Source: Chondrilla cf. caribensis (lineage: Eukaryota > Porifera > Demospongiae > Chondrillida > Chondrillidae). From it: a stretch of DNA of 64,000 nt. A program made the position numbers and the translations under genes. The stretch lies in NCBI GenBank assembly GCA_964020155.1, contig OZ026569.1:1-64000 (forward strand). Reading direction: 5' to 3'. Under the pieces are notes generated by a model. The model was given only the letters and a program-made list of their open reading frames with translations. It had not been told where the DNA came from and did no database searches. This document shows, one piece after another, positions 1 to 11,186 of this stretch; the stretch's first letter is position 1, and each line of letters opens with the position of its first letter.

Positions 1-5
1 TAGGA

Positions 6-703
6 AAACTTTACATACCCTCGGGTTTTATAGTATGAAACAGAAGACTTTGTAAAGCTCCTTTGCCGTAGCTACGAACTACGTAGCTCCACCATCTTCA
101 AGTATATTCGAATTTAGGAAATACTGCAACATCATATAATATGCATTCCTACGTGTTACCACTACAGTGAATTTATATTATTTATATAGTGCGAACAAAA
201 TGGCCGATTTCAAAATGCCGACAATTAGGATTTGGGCTAGAATTTGAGCGCAAAGACTTCAACGAACTTTAAATCTTCACCGAAGGTTCTTCTAAACCTA
301 TTAGAGACGATCAAGTGATTCGAGCGCCTGGGGGTGGCCTATTCTCCGAATTGAACATTGAGGGCAACTTTAAATAGCGCAGATAATAATAATAAAATAG
401 ATAGGTCACGGTGGCGGGGTGGTCAGGTGACACGACTCTAGGCTCCAGGTCGCGGGTTCGAATCCTCGAAAGGACGGTTTTTTTCTCTGAAAAAAAATAG
501 CTCGCTTCCTGGTGGTCAGTCGCATACTCTCTACAAAGAACCGTAGGGGGGAGCTTTGGGACTCGCGGCTGACCTCCCAGCTAGAATAGTGTCTTCTGCA
601 TTCGTGGAATGACGCAAGTACGCAGTATCTGTGGAAAGTCCCTGTAAAGCTCTACATATATAGGTGTCTTTGACCCTGAGTGGGTGACTTTTTTATTAAT
701 TAC
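6..703. repeat. Direct repeat copy A (~700 bp, contains tRNA-like promoter boxes)
   Basis: The stretch is nearly identical to 3114-3817, with scattered substitutions and a 6-base insertion in the other copy. Both copies share the same first bases (aaactttacata) and the same last bases (ttattaattac). The left end touches the window edge, so this copy may extend further. It holds a tRNA-like segment near 405-470 and a T-run after it. No long reading frame is seen. It could be a composite SINE-like element or the edge of a segmental duplication; I cannot tell which without other genomic copies. Confidence 0.9.
405..487 (+). mobile_element. tRNA-derived SINE-like segment, copy A
   Basis: A pol III A-box-like sequence (tggcggggtgg, 412-422) is followed 32 bases later by a perfect B box (ggttcgaatcc, 455-465) and then a T-run near 478-484 that could end pol III transcription. 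The spacing is tRNA-like, but the acceptor-stem halves do not pair, so this is read as a tRNA-derived retroelement head and not a working tRNA gene. It sits inside the larger direct repeat. Confidence 0.6.
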
Positions 704-1300
704 AAATCCGACAATTTCTTCATTTCATTAATGTGATCATTATATTACAGTATTTTGATACTTGAACAAATTATGGACAACATAAGGTTGGAAAGAGTGA
801 AAGCTATTGCTACACCCACGTACTACCGTTTTAACTAACATTTATTATGTAATTATGCGTTTATTTTAATTGTCAATAACGAGTATCTGTGGCCTTAATA
901 AGTATACCCAACTTAACCTAAGTGACAGTCGATTAGAACAGAGGGAATGGGTATTTCCTGTGAATGTGTAAAAGGGGTGGGTCCTGTATTGATGTTAAGG
1001 CGTTAAAATCAAGATGCTGATTGTCCCACATGTAGTTGAATTTGACGTTTTACAAAGCCAAAAGGTTTCAAAATGAAAGTATGTCAGTCACCTTTATCAG
1101 TTTGGAACACTTACGTATGTTTGCAAGAATTTCAACTGTGGAATAATATGACTGAATCAACTTTTTGCATTTTATTAATAAGTAGAATGGTAAATTCAAA
1201 AGTTCTCAATTCTTATTACTGTCAATGCAAAGAACTGTGATATTTCTCTGGAAGTGTTTGGAGAAGACCTGCAGGAAGGCAAGAGCAGAGCATTCACATT
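704..1300. other. AT-rich non-coding stretch
   Basis: No reading frame with recognisable similarity is seen between the repeat and the 3' end of the cysteine synthase-like gene. Part of it is probably the 3' untranslated region of that minus-strand gene. Confidence 0.4.
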
Positions 1301-1879
1301 TTACATACCAGCTACAGGTATGCCTCTATTGACCCTCTCACCTCGGTCCTTCAATACTGTCCTACTAAACAGTTTGGAGAAGTACCTCTGGAGAGTTAAA
1401 AATATGTTCACAACAATGCGACTACTTCAGTGGACACAGCTGACCTGTCCTGAATCACACAAGCAAGTGACAATGGTCTTGCCAGGCCCCAATGTTCTCG
1501 CAACCTATAAATTAGGTGCGTGTGTTACCATGATACTAGCAAGGTGTAGACCATTAAGCAAACCTTAACAGCAGCAGCAACGTTCAGTCCGGATGATGCT
1601 CCCACAAAGAAACCTTCTTCATGGAGAATTCTAAATGTTTAAAAAGTGACAACTACATGACTTTACAAATAAACAAATCAACTAATATTATACCACACCA
1701 TTGTTACAGCCTCTTCATCAAATATCATAACAGCAGAATCTATAGGAGCACCAGATACATTGTTAGTCACTCTTCCCTGACCAATGCCTTCAGTAATTGA
1801 GGATCCTTCTGTTCTTTCCAGTTTACCATGAGAATGGTAGTTGTAGAGGACACTTCCCTCAAATAATGCATTGCTTACA

Positions 1880-1948
<69 letters not shown>

Positions 1949-3116
1949 ACACACATACACACACACACAAACACACACAAACACCACAACAACACAACAA
2001 CACAGTCATGTTCACCTGAGGATCAGCAAGGACAACTTGCACTAGGGGATTATTCTCTTTCAGGAACAGACCAACACCTACCAATGGATACTTGATATAT
2101 GGAATTCCTTTGTAGATATGTGAAGTACAAACCAGCAAGTGTTCCACCCGTTCCTGTTCCAAAAGTAACAGCATCAACTCTGCCATCTACAATTGATGGC
2201 AGTATCACGATCACATACGTACATATGCCCACACCATTATACACACATGCATACTTGTTTGCCTCCAGATTTCAGGGCCTGTAGTCTCATAATGAGCTAG
2301 TCTGTTAGCTGTATTGTCAAACTGATTGGTCCAAACTGCATTTGAAAGAGAACTTGCAAATCTTTTGGCCTGCATAGAGTAGTATACTTTGATATCAAGA
2401 CATCATATTCAGAGATTATACTACTCATATTAACAAATTCACTAACTATGTGGTTGTAGTTTTCTGGGTTATCATAAGGGACAGCTGGTACTGGTCTAAC
2501 GTCTGCTCCTGGGACACGTAGAGCATCTATTTTTTTCCTGTATACATTAAACAATGCATTCAGCCACAAAGGAGTCATAACCCAGTGATGTTGACGAACC
2601 TGAGGTTGCGTGTCTGGCATAAAAATCACACATTGATAGCCAATAGCATTGCATAGATGTGCCAAATCAATTCCTATGCACAGCAGAAGATCGGTTTGAG
2701 ATGTGTAACAACATATAACCCTAGCGTCGACAATACAAGAAAATGAACGCAGAACAAACCAGACCTGTGTTGCCTGCTGTCCCTTCCACTATGGTCCCAC
2801 CAGGCCTCACCAACCTATCCAATTAATTTTGGAACAATAATTATACTGCATGGTTCAAACTTCGGTCAATGTCTCTGACCTCTTTCTTCAGCGTCCTTGA
2901 TGAGGTACAGAGCGGCCCTGTCCTTAACAGAACCACCAGGGTTTATCTGCTCCGCCTTAACAACAATATTACATGATGTCTCTTCGCTCACACCCTTTAA
3001 CCTCACTAAAGGAGTACTACAGGATATGAAAAGGCATCCATAAATTTCAGCCAGAAAACACTTGGATACTCAAAGCACCCTCACTTGCCAACCAACTCTT
3101 TAAAACCATCCACAAA
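1301..3116 (-). CDS. Cysteine synthase-like PLP enzyme, 5' end missing or hidden
   Basis: Pyridoxal-phosphate fold-type II enzyme of the cysteine synthase/CBS family, closest in memory to the fungal and bacterial O-acetylserine sulfhydrylase-like branch. About ten short exons read in order: [10 protein letters not shown], then [11 protein letters not shown] (Lys is the expected Schiff-base residue), [35 protein letters not shown], the PLP phosphate-binding [24 protein letters not shown] and [11 protein letters not shown], ending near [14 protein letters not shown]. All internal junctions I checked are GT-AG and keep frame, so the body looks intact. The stop is a TAA at 1301. No initiating exon was found: the first visible exon (3085-3116) begins exactly where direct repeat copy B starts. 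A (CA)n tract lies in the intron at about 1886-1975. It could be a functional gene with a distant first exon or a 5'-truncated copy. Confidence 0.8.
1886..1975. repeat. (CA)n microsatellite
   Basis: Nearly pure CA dinucleotide run with a few T interruptions. It lies in an intron of the cysteine synthase-like gene. Confidence 0.95.
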
Positions 3117-3817
3117 CTTTACATACCCTCGGGTTTTATAGTACGAAACAGAAACAGAAGACTTTGTAAAGCTCCTTTGCCGTAGCTACGAGCTACGTAG
3201 CTCCACCATCTTCAAGTATATTCGAATTTAGGAAATACTGCAACATCATATAATATGCATTCCTACGCGTAACCACTACAGTGAATTTATATTATTTATA
3301 TAGTGCGAACAAAATGGCCGATTTCAAAACGCCGACAATTAGGATTTGGGCTAGAATTTGAGCGCAAAGACTTCAACGAACTTTAAATCTTCACCGAAGG
3401 TTCTTCTAAACCTATTAGAGACGATCAAGTGATTCGAGTGCCTGGGGTGGCCTATTCTCCGAATTGAACATTGAGGGCAACTTTAAATAGCGCAGATAAT
3501 AATAATAAAATAGATAGGTCACGGTGGCGGGGTGGTCAGGTGACACGACTCTAGGCTCCAGGTCGCGGGTTCGAATCCTCGAAAGGACGGTTTTTTTCTC
3601 TGAAAAAAAATAGCTCGCTTCCTGGTGGTCAGTCGCATACTCTCTACAAAGAACCGTAGGGGGGAGCTTTGGGACTCGCGGCTGACCTCCCAGCTAGAAT
3701 AGTGTCTTCTGCATTCGTGGAATGACGCAAGTACACAGTCTCTGTGGAAAGTCCCTGTAAAGCTCTACATATATAGGTGTCTTTGACCCGGAGTGGGTGA
3801 CCTTTTTTATTAATTAC
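3114..3817. repeat. Direct repeat copy B (~700 bp)
   Basis: Second copy of the repeat at 6-703, in the same orientation, with only scattered differences. Its first bases overlap the 3' splice acceptor of the first visible exon of the cysteine synthase-like gene on the minus strand (acceptor ...gtaaag, exon from 3116 down). The two copies therefore bracket that gene precisely. Confidence 0.95.
3518..3598 (+). mobile_element. tRNA-derived SINE-like segment, copy B
   Basis: Same A-box-like (3525-3535) and B-box (3568-3578) pair as copy A, followed by a T-run. The boxes themselves are unchanged between copies, and the flanks differ at few positions. Confidence 0.6.
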
Positions 3818-4150
3818 TAATCCTAGAATTTATCTCTTAATTATTGCAATCATTATAATGCTTGAACAATAGAACAGATATATTCATAAATTGCACACAA
3901 AAATTTTAAACTTATTAAAAGTATAAAAAGCACATTCACATCATCTTGTCGGGTAGTTTGTGATGGTGCAGTCTTTGCGTAAGATAGCACATCTTACATC
4001 ACATAATCAGATAGGTCACAATAGTGCAGCATGCAGGTTAGACACCTTTCTAATCCTTCTTCTAACATCATATACGAATGGGCATTATTTAGAGACTAGT
4101 TAACCTCACGCTTGGTAATAAAGATCATTCACAACTATGTATAATTACTT
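3818..4150. other. AT-rich spacer
   Basis: Spacer between repeat copy B and the GNPTG stop codon. It should hold the GNPTG 3' untranslated region, and any first exon of the cysteine synthase-like gene would have to lie here or beyond. I see no convincing coding exon. Confidence 0.4.
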
Positions 4151-5956
4151 TCATACTTGCGTGTTAGTGGAGTTAGTGTTAGTGGAGTTTATCCGTAGAA
4201 TATGTTCTATAGCATCAATAGTTACATTCTCTTCATTCTGAATAGTACGTCTCAGTTTTGAAAACAAATCTTTCATTCCCTGCAATTCCTTTTTGACCTA
4301 CAATAAAACAGAGCATAACTCAAAAATGTGAGCTTGTAGTATGTACAGTACATGGTACAAAGTACTAGGAAATGGTGTGCTTGTTATTGGCACTATCTAA
4401 CCTTATTACACTCTTCTGTTGTCATAGTGCCCGTTGAAGGATTATCTACACTTGAACCCTTTTCATCTGATTTGCACAATTGAACCAGCAAGCAAGACAA
4501 GGTGATTTGCGTATTCCACGGACACTAGAACATGAAACATACCCTTTACTGATGGCTGCTTTGGGCCATCTATGACTTCTTTAAACAGTATACCTACGTC
4601 TTGAAGAATTCTTTGCTTGTAAACAGACAAACCCTAAATAGAGAGACAGAACCAACTGTAACAAGTTGTGACGCTTCTTCCTACCGGAGAGCAAATACCA
4701 TTAGAAAACACACCTTAAAAGTTAACATCTCGTTATAATATTGGTATTCCAGCTTTTGCCACTCTCTAGACACATTTTCTGATAGCAAATGGTGTACTGA
4801 GTGTGTCAAACCAGATGAAATGGTGTACTGAGTACTAAATTTGAACACTGTAATGGAAAGGTTATTATAGTGTAACCACAGTACCCTTCATTGCTGCCTT
4901 GAAGCAAGCCAGAGGTGTGTAGAGAGTTATTCTGTATCGGCACTTCTCAACTTCTGATACATTGCTCAACTTTGTCCATGAATGACATTCAAAATAAACC
5001 TACACTTACATATAAAATAAGTACAGACATAGGACACTAGATAAACAGTGAGTGTACAATAGTATACTAAATACACAGTATGTATGGTATGCTAACCTGC
5101 ACTTCCCTGTTAATGTTTCCACAACTCTCTCCCATAGCATAATACATGCCCAAAAATGTGTCATTAACAACAATCCAATCTCTGAATACACTACAAATAA
5201 CACCAACAAGGGTACAAACAAGGTGTGGATGAAAGAACAACATTGAATGACAGCAGGAGCATAATATATGCAAGTTATTGACTTCTAGTAACCACAACAA
5301 CAAACCCCAAAACTCCATGATAACGACCCCATCTAGCACCTTCTTCCTTTTGTGTTACATTATGAAAGGGACAAACCCTATATTCATACCTACACATAGT
5401 GCAAGACACAGTACATAAATGCTCAGTGATAGAATATAATATAATATTATGATCCATAACAATGTTGTACACATACACAATAACTGCTCAATAATGACTA
5501 GTGCACAAACTCAACAATACCCTTTGTATGTCTCTTGCAAACATGTCCCATTCATTTGTAGCAAGTGAGGTGGACCTGTGCAAAGTACAAGGCTTGAGAA
5601 ATCTACTACATGCCAAGATAACACCATACACTACACACATATTACCACTACACGCACACAGATGACCCTGCAATCAACTAACCCAACGAGAATGGTTCAC
5701 TCACCATCCAATAACACGGGGTGAGTCCTCAATGTCGGATTCTGCTCATGTCTATAGTCGAAAGGGTTTAGTTTACAGCCCTGCTTAGTCCTCGCTACGA
5801 TGTACCTATTTAGTTAGTGACTCACTGAAAACCATATCTTTGTATTGTCGGACCTTCAACTATTTTCATCCCAACCTCTTCTCCCTCGATAGAAAGCGCA
5901 ACTATAGGATATAGCGTGAAGTGATATCTATTCGCATCAAATTCAACATCGCACAT
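4151..5956 (-). CDS. GNPTG: N-acetylglucosamine-1-phosphotransferase subunit gamma
   Basis: Gamma subunit of the Golgi enzyme that starts mannose-6-phosphate tagging of lysosomal hydrolases; it recognises substrates through a mannose-6-phosphate receptor homology (MRH) domain. The sequence reads MKIVEGP (about residues 30-36), [52 protein letters not shown] and [19 protein letters not shown], the cysteine-spaced MRH signature. After this come [15 protein letters not shown] and a coiled C-terminal [25 protein letters not shown] segment, also seen in vertebrate GNPTG. About eight exons: the first is 5826-5956, the second 5705-5790, and the last ends at TGA 4151-4153. The start at 5956 is the first in-frame Met, but the N-terminus lacks a clear signal peptide, so a further upstream or alternative start is possible. 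It lies head-to-head with CWF19L2, 133 bp apart. Confidence 0.85.
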
Positions 5957-6089
5957 GTTTGTCCTCAAATACGCAGGGATTTAAATAAGACTCACTCGAA
6001 ATAAGAAATGTTGAAATTGTGATTAACCTGCTGCTGCAGTGAAGGCAGGACACGGAGGCCATTTTCAACCTGAGTTTAAGGTAAAGAAA
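5957..6089. promoter_or_regulatory. Divergent promoter of GNPTG and CWF19L2
   Basis: Only 133 bp separate the two start codons, so both 5' untranslated regions and core promoters must lie here or overlap the genes. No TATA box is obvious. Confidence 0.5.
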
Positions 6090-8745
6090 ATGGCTGCATC
6101 GAATTTTATCTCTAACAAGGAAATCGAAGCTAGAAAGAAAGAAAAGAAACAACGTCTAAGGGAAGAGCGAGAAAGGATAGTTAATGTGAGTTTATAAACT
6201 ACGTACGCATCTCTCTCATACTTGTCTAGATAGCCCCACGTTTAGGAATTAGTGATCAATCGTAGATACAAGCCGAAGTATCTATGGATCGATCTGATAT
6301 GCATGATTTGGTATACTAGTAGGGCCAGTCGGTGCCACTAGTAATGTGTGCTAGCTGGTAGGACTACTATGCGTCTAGTTATAACTTCTGTTTCGTGTAT
6401 AGGATGCGAGGGAGAAGTATGAAAAAAAGCAATTGTCCAAAGAGAGAAAGAGACGAACTGGAGAAGATCAATGGATGCTTCCAACATTGTCGGATTCTCT
6501 GAAAAAACGTTCGGATGCACTTAATCCCTCAGGTGGGCCAAAAAAGAAAGCAAAAAAACAGAAGAAGTCATCGAAAAAGAAGCGTAAGAAAGATCGGGAT
6601 CACAGTGGCAGTGATTCAGAGACAGGAGGTACCTCAAGTGAAGAAGAGATTTGGATAGAACGAAAGGTCCCTTCACTTCCCGCTTCTGAGGACAATCAGC
6701 CCTCTGATCATGAAATGCTCCAACCACTACAACGTGAAGAATGGCTCCAGATGCCAGGGATGCATCCAAAGAAGGAAGAAGGACTGTTATCTGCTGTTCT
6801 TGAACATAGTTCACAGCGTGTCTCGCATCCGAAGACCAATCGTGTTGAAAAGGAGAAGCAATACCCTATTGATACCCCTGGTGGTCACAGTCGTGAACTC
6901 AATCCTTACTGGAAAGATGGAGGGACTGGACTGCCATCAGCTGAACATGAACTATCTACTTCTGATAGTAGTAGCACCGTAGGTGACAGTGGGAGAAGTT
7001 GGCTGCTGAAATCCTACAAGAGAGCTTTGGAGCTTGCTGAAACCACCGGCCGTTCCTTCGAAGAGATAGCTGAGGAGAGATGGGGTTCTGTTTCCACCCT
7101 TCACCAGCTACTATCACAAGCTGGAATTGACAACTTGGATCCAGACACAGCCCTATCAGAACTCTCCTCCTTCAGGGAAAGGAAGATACATCACCCACAC
7201 ACGCCTTCTTCAATACTCCATACACAGCAGTTGTCTCAAAAAGAGAAGCATCCAGATGCTCATTGTAAACACCAACACGTTGATCAGAGATATCAAGATG
7301 TTGGTTCTAGGAAAAGATCAAGGTTCATTCGACCTGATTCAGACACAACAACCACACCCTGCCCTGCTGACAGAACGACATCTCAAGCTTGGAAGAAGCA
7401 GGATGCAAGGATGTGCTCTAAAGAAGCTTCCTCCAGTGTGAATGTGAGGAGTAGTGATACTGAGTCATCAGTCCTGACTGAGCGTGGTTTCCCGAAGACA
7501 GCTGAGAACTTTCCTTCTGCTCAGGGGTCTGTATCAAAAGTAACATCTCATGTGTCCGAGGAAGTACAGTCTGCTGGGGTATCTACCGAGGATGTCAGTG
7601 ACAACAGGCTAAATGCACTGAGTGCTAAAATAATGAAAGCTGAGCTTTTAGGAAAGACTGAAAAGGCCAATACTTTGAAGTTGGAGCTCAAGGCCTTGCA
7701 AGAACTGAAGCAAAGTACATCAGAACCTCAGAAGAATACCGTGGTAGTTCTAACCAAATCTGATTCTAAAGGACAGGTTTGGCCTGTTTCGCTTACCAAG
7801 GATCCGTATCCTTCTGGTAAAGGGAAGAAGAAAAAGAACTATTTTGAAGGAGGCGAGGACAGCTCAATTCGTGAGATGCTACATCAGGAGAGAATGACTG
7901 GCTTCGACGACACCCAGGCATTGATTGCGAAGATGGCCAGTAAGTTCATACCATCAGGACAGTCAGGAGAAGTCATTGATGATGCCCTTGACTCCAAAAC
8001 TGCCGTGAGTTATGATGTTAAGAAGTCTGCAGAGAGGCAAAATCGCATCACACTTGGACACAGTAAAAAGTTTATGGAGACTTTAGAAAATTGTTCCTTC
8101 TGCTTTGGTAGCAAGCAATTTAAGAAGCACCTCGTTATATCTGTTGGTCAGTATATTTATCTGTCAATGCCCAGCCAGCAGTCCTTAACCAACAACCACT
8201 GCCTCCTCTCACCACTGGAACATCTCTCATCCTCTGTTTCTCTGGATGAGAATATTTGGGAGGAACTGCGAAACTTTCAAAAGGCCATAGCAAGAATGTT
8301 TGCTGCTCATGGTCTGGATGTGGTCTTCATTGAGTCTCACACTCATCACAGCCAGCGCAATCACATGTGCATTGATTGCATACCACTGGAGGTGGAGCTA
8401 GGTCAGATGGCACCTATGTACTTTAAGAAAGCCATTCTAGAGTCAGACCAGGAGTGGTCCATGAACAAGAAACTTGTAGAGACAAAGGCCAGAGGTGTTC
8501 GCAATACCATTCCTAATGGACTGCCATTTTTCGCTGTTGAATTTGGAGTTGGCAGTGGATTTGCTCATGTTGTGGAAGATAGAGATGTTTTTCCACATTA
8601 TTTTGGTAAAGAAGTCATCGGAGGAATGTTGGATGTGGAGCCAAGACTCTGGAAGAAGCCACCTTTCGAGAATTTCGAACAACAAAAGACGAAAGTTTTG
8701 AGTTTTGCTGACTTGTGGAAGCCTTTCGACATGACTGCTTCTTAG
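6090..8745 (+). CDS. CWF19L2: CWF19-like protein 2 (CwfJ family)
   Basis: Homologue of yeast Drn1/Cwf19, a spliceosome-associated, HIT-like protein linked to debranching of intron lariats. Two exons: 6090-6185 (32 codons, MAASNFISNKEIEARKK) and 6403-8745, giving 812 residues, close to vertebrate CWF19L2. The N-terminal half is basic and low-complexity (KKAKKQKKSSKKKRKKDRD), as expected for nuclear splicing proteins. The C-terminal ~230 residues carry the two CwfJ domains: SFCFGSKQFKKHLVISVG, then FIESHTHHSQRNHMCIDCIPL with the His-rich HIT-like centre, and FAVEFGVGSGFAHVVED to PHYFGKEVIGGMLD. The second exon joins in phase 0. CAPN7 follows 225 bp downstream on the same strand. Confidence 0.93.
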
Positions 8746-8969
8746 AGTGTTTTAAATTTAGTACAGATTACGTAATAGTAGCATGTGACTCAGGAATTAA
8801 ATTAAAATGGCTGCATCTTTCGATTCCGCGTCTGTGTACCTGAAGAATCTCTGAGTCGGATCAGGATTTCCACCGATCGTTTCGTTATTATATATAAGTG
8901 AAGGAGAAGCTTACTGCAAAACACCATTGTAGTGTACACCTACATCTCATAGTTGGAGGCGCACACCCC

Positions 8970-11115
8970 ATGGCGGGCTACACTCAACAACCCCTGATAG
9001 ATCCGCAGCTGTCTTTGGCCCAGCAAAGTCGTCAGGACGGACTGTACTACGCTAATCAGGCTATTCAAAGTGACCGTCAAGTATGTTATTATAATAGAAG
9101 CCATTATTACTTCGATTGTAAATGATATTACGGTCCATCATGTGGCTGGTTCTCCAATGGTCTATTCAAATTTTGCACTTGCTTTAATCTCAAGGAAATT
9201 ACGAAGTTATCTACCATTAAATGTCTTTGTTCGTGCTTGATAGGATTGCCATGGCGATGCGATTATCTTTTACACTGAAGCTGTGAATGCCCTTGCTCGA
9301 GCATGCTCCTTGGATCCTTCGCTTTCAGTAGAGCTGATGCCCTTCCTTCAGCAATACAACGAGCGTGCCACTGCATTGAGGCAGGATATAGCGATGGCTA
9401 AGAGATCAGGTCTGTGTGTAGTGTGTATTGCTTTGGTCACGTGGCAAGGCTAAGGTTGAAAATGTTTTTCTCCATTTCTCTACATGTTCGTTGTCCAAAT
9501 GAGTACAGCCTTCAAGAGGCAAAGAAGTAGTGAAGAAATTCATGATAAGGTCAGTGTCCATGTTGTGTTCACCTTGTGCAGAGTGGCTCATATACCTACC
9601 TAAGTTACTCCTCCTAATTAGGGAGTTGTTCGTAAACTGGAGTATCTCCTGGAGCAAGCCATTGGTGCAGATGAGCAAGGTCATGTTGAAGCTGCAGAGA
9701 AGAAGTACTCGCTAGCTGTGGAAACAGCGTTAGAAGATGTCAGTTGAATTCATACTGCATTGATGTGGCTCATCTGTCCGTGCCTGGCCCTATAGAAGTG
9801 TTTCTGATAATTCAAGCACTGCATACCAAGTCCACACGTCCTTCATGTAGATGTTCTATATTTTGTTATTCAGTTGAAATCGTTGTCAGATCCTAACATC
9901 ACATCACTGGTAAAAGGACGCATCAAACTTGCTTTGGATCGACTGGAAGACTTGAAAACACTGAAGAAGCAATCCAAAAAGAAGCAAGGCTCTGATCTAC
10001 TTGATCTCCCTGTAGCCCCTTCTTTTGATCCAGCTGGGAGAGGTGAGGTTTCACTGTATTAATAACTCTTGTTCTAAAATGCACTGGGTGATACCTCGTG
10101 GGCTAGACACCAAGAGTGGAATGAACACATCAACTGATGATCTTGAGGACCAGTTGCGACATCTCTTAAGACGTGGTCCACTGACCAGTTTCCAAGATGC
10201 TAGTGACAAACTAACCCCTGTTCCCCCTGCTCCTAAGCCTTCAGTCAAGGCTCAGTACAAGAGAGCTCCTGATTCTGGAAGAAAACCTGGTGATGGGCCT
10301 GGATTTAGTGAGAAAGAGAAGAAGATATTAGAGTACGTGCCCATCCCCTTAATAATAGAGTAGATGACCTCCCCTTGATAATAGAGCAGGTGGTCGTCCC
10401 CTTGATAATAGAGCAGTTGCCCATCCCCTTGATAATAGAGCAGGTGCCCATTCCCTTGATAATAGAGCAGGTGCCCATTCCCTTGATAATAGAGCAGGTG
10501 GTCGTCCCCTTGATAATATAGCAGTTGCCCATCCCCTTGATAATAGAGCAGGTGCCCATTCCCTTGATAATAGAGCAGGTGCCCATTCCCTTGATAATAG
10601 AGCAGGTGCCCATTCCCTTGATAATAGAGCAGGTGCCCATCCCCTTGATAATAGAGCAGGTGGTCGTCCCCTTGATAATAGAGCAGGTGGTCGTCCCCTT
10701 GATAATAGAGCAGGTGGTCATCCCCTTGATAATAGAGCAGGTGCCCATCCCCTTGATAATAGAGCAGTTGCCCATCCCCTTGATAATAGAGCAGTTGCCC
10801 ATCCCCTTGATAATAGAGCAGGTGCCCATTCCCTTGATAATAGAGTAGGTGCCCATTCCCTTGATAATAGAGCAGGTAGTCGTCCCCTTGATAATAGAGC
10901 AGGTGGTCGTCCCCTTGATAATAGAGCAGGTGGCCTCCCCTTAACCCCCTAACGTAGTTATTTTTTTGACACATAGGTACACTGGGTTCGTTAATGGTAA
11001 GATGTATGTGCCTTGGGTGGACTCTGATGTGGACGAACTGAAACAAGTGACAAAACTACCTGGGACCTTCAAAGGTACATCACAAGCACACACACACACA
11101 CACACACACACGCAC

Positions 11116-11186
<71 letters not shown>

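Noticed and set aside
405..487. Functional tRNA gene
   Set aside because: A and B boxes are present, but the ends do not form an acceptor stem and the copy sits inside a dispersed repeat. A tRNA-derived element is the better reading.
10252..11046. Long open frames of nine-residue repeats ([13 protein letters not shown] on one strand, [13 protein letters not shown] on the other)
   Set aside because: They are translations of the 27-base intronic minisatellite and are open in several frames on both strands. No independent start, domain or promoter is seen.
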